From NCBI RefSeq assembly GCF_947623445.1, contig NC_135243.1, forward strand, positions 1,490,501 to 1,554,500: a stretch of DNA of 64,000 nt. The letters run 5' to 3'. Within the stretch, counting starts at the first letter, position 1, and each line of letters starts with the position of its first letter. The position numbers and the translations under genes are program-made. Below, in pieces: positions 61,885-64,000 of this stretch. The stretch is from Clavelina lepadiformis (Eukaryota > Chordata > Ascidiacea > Aplousobranchia > Clavelinidae). The notes beneath the pieces were generated by a model. It was given only the letters and a program-made list of their open reading frames with translations. It did no database searches and was not told the DNA's origin.

Positions 61885-62104
61885 CAGTGTTTCTCAAACT
61901 TTTTGCGATCGCGTACCACTCATTCGTTTTTTTTGCTACACTGCGTACCACCTGGCTCCTGAATGACTTATTTTACTCAAATGTACCGGTATTTATTAGT
62001 TATTACCGTTATTACTATACCATAACACCAATGAATAGCAAGAAAACACAATTTAAGACACATTTACCGCTAGTGGTACGCGTACCACAGTTTGAGAACC
62101 ACTG
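61885..62104. mobile_element. hAT-type MITE (220 bp)
   Basis: Termini CAGTGTTTCTCAAACT and, reverse-complemented, CAGTGGTTCTCAAACT. A perfect 8-bp duplication ATTTAAGT lies at 61877-61884 and 62105-62112. The interior carries GCGTACCAC/GTGGTACGC near both ends. Confidence 0.92.
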
Positions 62105-62259
62105 ATTTAAGTGAATCTCAGAGATTAGAAGTTATCACCGGGTTGAGGGAGCCAGCTCCTCCAAGTAAGTATAGTTTTGCTCGGAAGGACGAAGTGAGTG
62201 AAGACATTATTCCAAAGGTTTAGAAGAATCATCAAGAAGTTATTAGAAAATGATCTGCT

Positions 62260-63221
62260 TTGATGTCTGAAGAGACCAAAACAAAAAAATTTCAAGCATC
62301 TGTTGGTCAATTTTCTGAACTGGAGGATATGTTGTATGTTTGGATTGATAGCATGCACTGCACAAGCCTTCCACTTCCGCCCTCATTGGCCGTTTTTAAA
62401 GCAATACAAATCGCTGAACAGCTATTGATATCAGAGGATGACTTGAAAGCTTCATGGCAGTGGCCGATTCCGATCACGTCGTGGATAGCAGAAAATTCTT
62501 CTCCACGATGAGAAGATCCCGAGAGTGTTTATAACATGGAGCAAACTGGGTTATTTTTTCAGCTCTTGCTCATGCCATCTGAAGATGTCAGCACTACCCG
62601 AGGAAAAAGAAAGCTAAAGAACGAGTGTCACTGGTTGCTTGCGCAAATGCCACAGGAACGCATAAAGTTCCTTGTACATTGATTGGGAAACCAAAATTTC
62701 CGGCTTGTGTCAAGAATCGAGAATGGCCTCTAAAGTACTATGTCAGGGTAAAGCATGGATGGACGTTGACAGGTGTTGGAAATGGTTCAATAAAGTTTTT
62801 CATCCTGAAGTGAAGAAGAGAACAGGACGCCGGGTTCTCCTGTAGATGGACACTGGCCCTGGTCATTCTTCTGCTTTTGAGAGAAACAACGTCAAGGTGG
62901 CATTTTCCCTTCCAACTGCACTAGCTGGAAGCAACCATGCGATGTGGGTATAATTGCAGCACTAAAGAAAAGTTGAGATATTTGTATGTTAAGGATGTTC
63001 TTAGCCTTTATGAGCTAAAAGAGACTTTGAAGTTACGCAAACAAGAGCAAGCAAAAAGGTTACCCAGAGGGGCAGCGGGTGTTGCCTATGGCAACCATCA
63101 TCTGCTAGATGCAGCGAATTACGTCAACTATGCATGGGATGCGATATCAGAATCAGCGATAGAAAACGTGTTTAAAAGGGCTGAATTATTTCCATTAGAA
63201 GGTGGCATTGTTGATGGATGA
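62260..63221 (+). pseudogene. pogo/Tigger (jerky-like) DDE transposase relic
   Basis: Blocks in order match CENP-B/pogo transposases: FSELEDMLYVWIDS..AIQIAEQL (HTH_Tnp_Tc5-type DNA-binding, 62320-62430); YNMEQTGLFF (about 62530-62560); KERVSLVACANATGTHKVP and GKPKFPACVKN (62616-62725); MDTGPGHSSAFERNNVKVAF (62846-62905, the second Asp); RYLYVKDVLSLYELKE and AWDAISESAIENVFKRAE (62970-63185). The blocks fall in different frames with stops between, so it is inactive. It lies within the OPLAH-B locus on the opposite strand, where central exons of that gene are missing. The three related MITEs (17895, 29272, 58464) could be mobilised by a transposase of this superfamily; a direct link is not shown. 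Confidence 0.85.
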
Positions 63222-64000
63222 AATCTGATATGATCTTATGTCCAGGATACGAGAACTAGATATGAAAAAACTGTTTAATTTTTCGACATGTGGTGGCTTA
63301 CCACTCGATGTCACTAGAGCATGATCTTCAATCCCAGAAAGTCCGATACCTCCAACTCTGCCACCGTCGTTGATGATGTCACGTCCTGGACTGGCAAAAC
63401 CAAATCCTTTCTTGTATCTGCAGATGCGTGAATGAGTTTGATGTTAGTGAACTAAATAATAATGTTTGAATAATCTAAAAATTTGAATGCTAAGTTTTAA
63501 TAAAACGACAGCGTAGCTGTTGCATAGTAATTGGTTGTGAACATTCTACAAATATCATTCGACAACTACTTATACATGGACGAGGTTCTTTGCAACTAAA
63601 TGTGGAAAATACTTCAACTGCACCAGTGTTGACCTTAGAACCCACCTGGCTTGGAAAGTCTGCAAAAAGTCACCAAACTTTGATGAGACAAAATCTAAGT
63701 TTTTCACCGTGGAAGGCTGACACATGAGGGCGCAGTCGGTCCGCTCATACCTCGGATTCAAATAAAGATCGGTTTTGATGCTTTCAGGGGAAACCCTGAT
63801 CTGATAATGCTTGCACACACTCGACTATAAGCTCATCAATAGTGACATCTAGTGCAGATATGGGCTCTGTGATCGAAATGCAACGAAATTGTTCTTAAAA
63901 GATTTATATCAAACAAATCAGAAAAGAACAAATTATTAGGTAATTGCAATCATCCAATTTACCAATACGAGATTATCAATTAACATATGTATATTGAGAT

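Larger units (their letters stand above)
60130..63872 (-). pseudogene. 5-oxoprolinase (OPLAH) pseudogene, copy B
   Basis: Fragments in gene order: 63872-63646 (EPISALDVTIDELI, then YERTDCALM), 63417-63302 (RYKKGFGFASPG), then a gap, 61158-60964 ([29 protein letters not shown]), 60685-60576 ([20 protein letters not shown]), 60510-60130 ([49 protein letters not shown]). The 3' three exons keep correct GT..AG borders and phases. Lesions: a frameshift near 63791-63797, where QGF should run on into SPES; loss of the exons equivalent to 17599-18979 of copy A, replaced by transposon sequence; and TGA at 60132-60130 right after LLIPK, where copy A has TGG. The rest of the C-terminal domain is missing. 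The 5' side may continue beyond the window. Confidence 0.88.

Overview
The window is animal nuclear DNA: AT-rich, with short GT..AG introns, genes split into many small exons, and several families of cut-and-paste transposon debris. The receptor gene (CRH-receptor-like), the NACHT-LRR genes, the compact introns and a strong excess of TGACGTCA octamers fit an invertebrate deuterostome, most likely an ascidian tunicate. That assignment is inference; nothing in the window names the species.

Layout. All recognisable host genes lie on the minus strand. (1) 1-7871: NLR-A, a NACHT gene whose 5' exons carry a nonsense codon and a lost splice donor. A 2.9-kb piggyBac element (2378-5319), itself holding a hAT-type MITE, lies in it and splits a tRNA-like SINE at a TTAA. 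(2) 7872-9845: upstream DNA with GC-rich degenerate repeats, also present near 46.6-48.6 kb. (3) 9846-15000: no gene recognised; one piggyBac-type MITE. (4) 15985-21777: OPLAH-A, a decayed 5-oxoprolinase gene studded with MITEs. (5) 24573-29042: a complete 11-exon class B GPCR gene (433 aa) resembling the CRH receptor. (6) 29272-34925: MITE, tandem duplication, SINE-like sequence. (7) 34964-46583: NLR-B, an apparently intact 15-exon NACHT-LRR gene (991 aa). (8) 46617-48560: copy of the NLR-A upstream DNA. (9) 49750-50945: Ty3/gypsy relic and a 19-bp minisatellite. (10) 50946-58261: no gene recognised; local direct repeats. (11) 58262-63872: OPLAH-B, a second decayed 5-oxoprolinase copy with a pogo/Tigger-type MITE, a hAT MITE and a pogo-type transposase relic.

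The order NLR - upstream repeats - 5-oxoprolinase occurs twice in the same orientation, so the window looks like a large tandem segmental duplication about 39-44 kb in period, later edited by transposons and deletion. The receptor gene is present once. The two NLR genes are near identical in their 5' exons and upstream DNA but much less alike in the NACHT exon, which suggests gene conversion or separate histories for the two halves. No new molecular system can be claimed with confidence. The least familiar parts are the NLR N-terminus, built from phase-1 exons with no recognised effector domain, and the mosaic NLR duplication.
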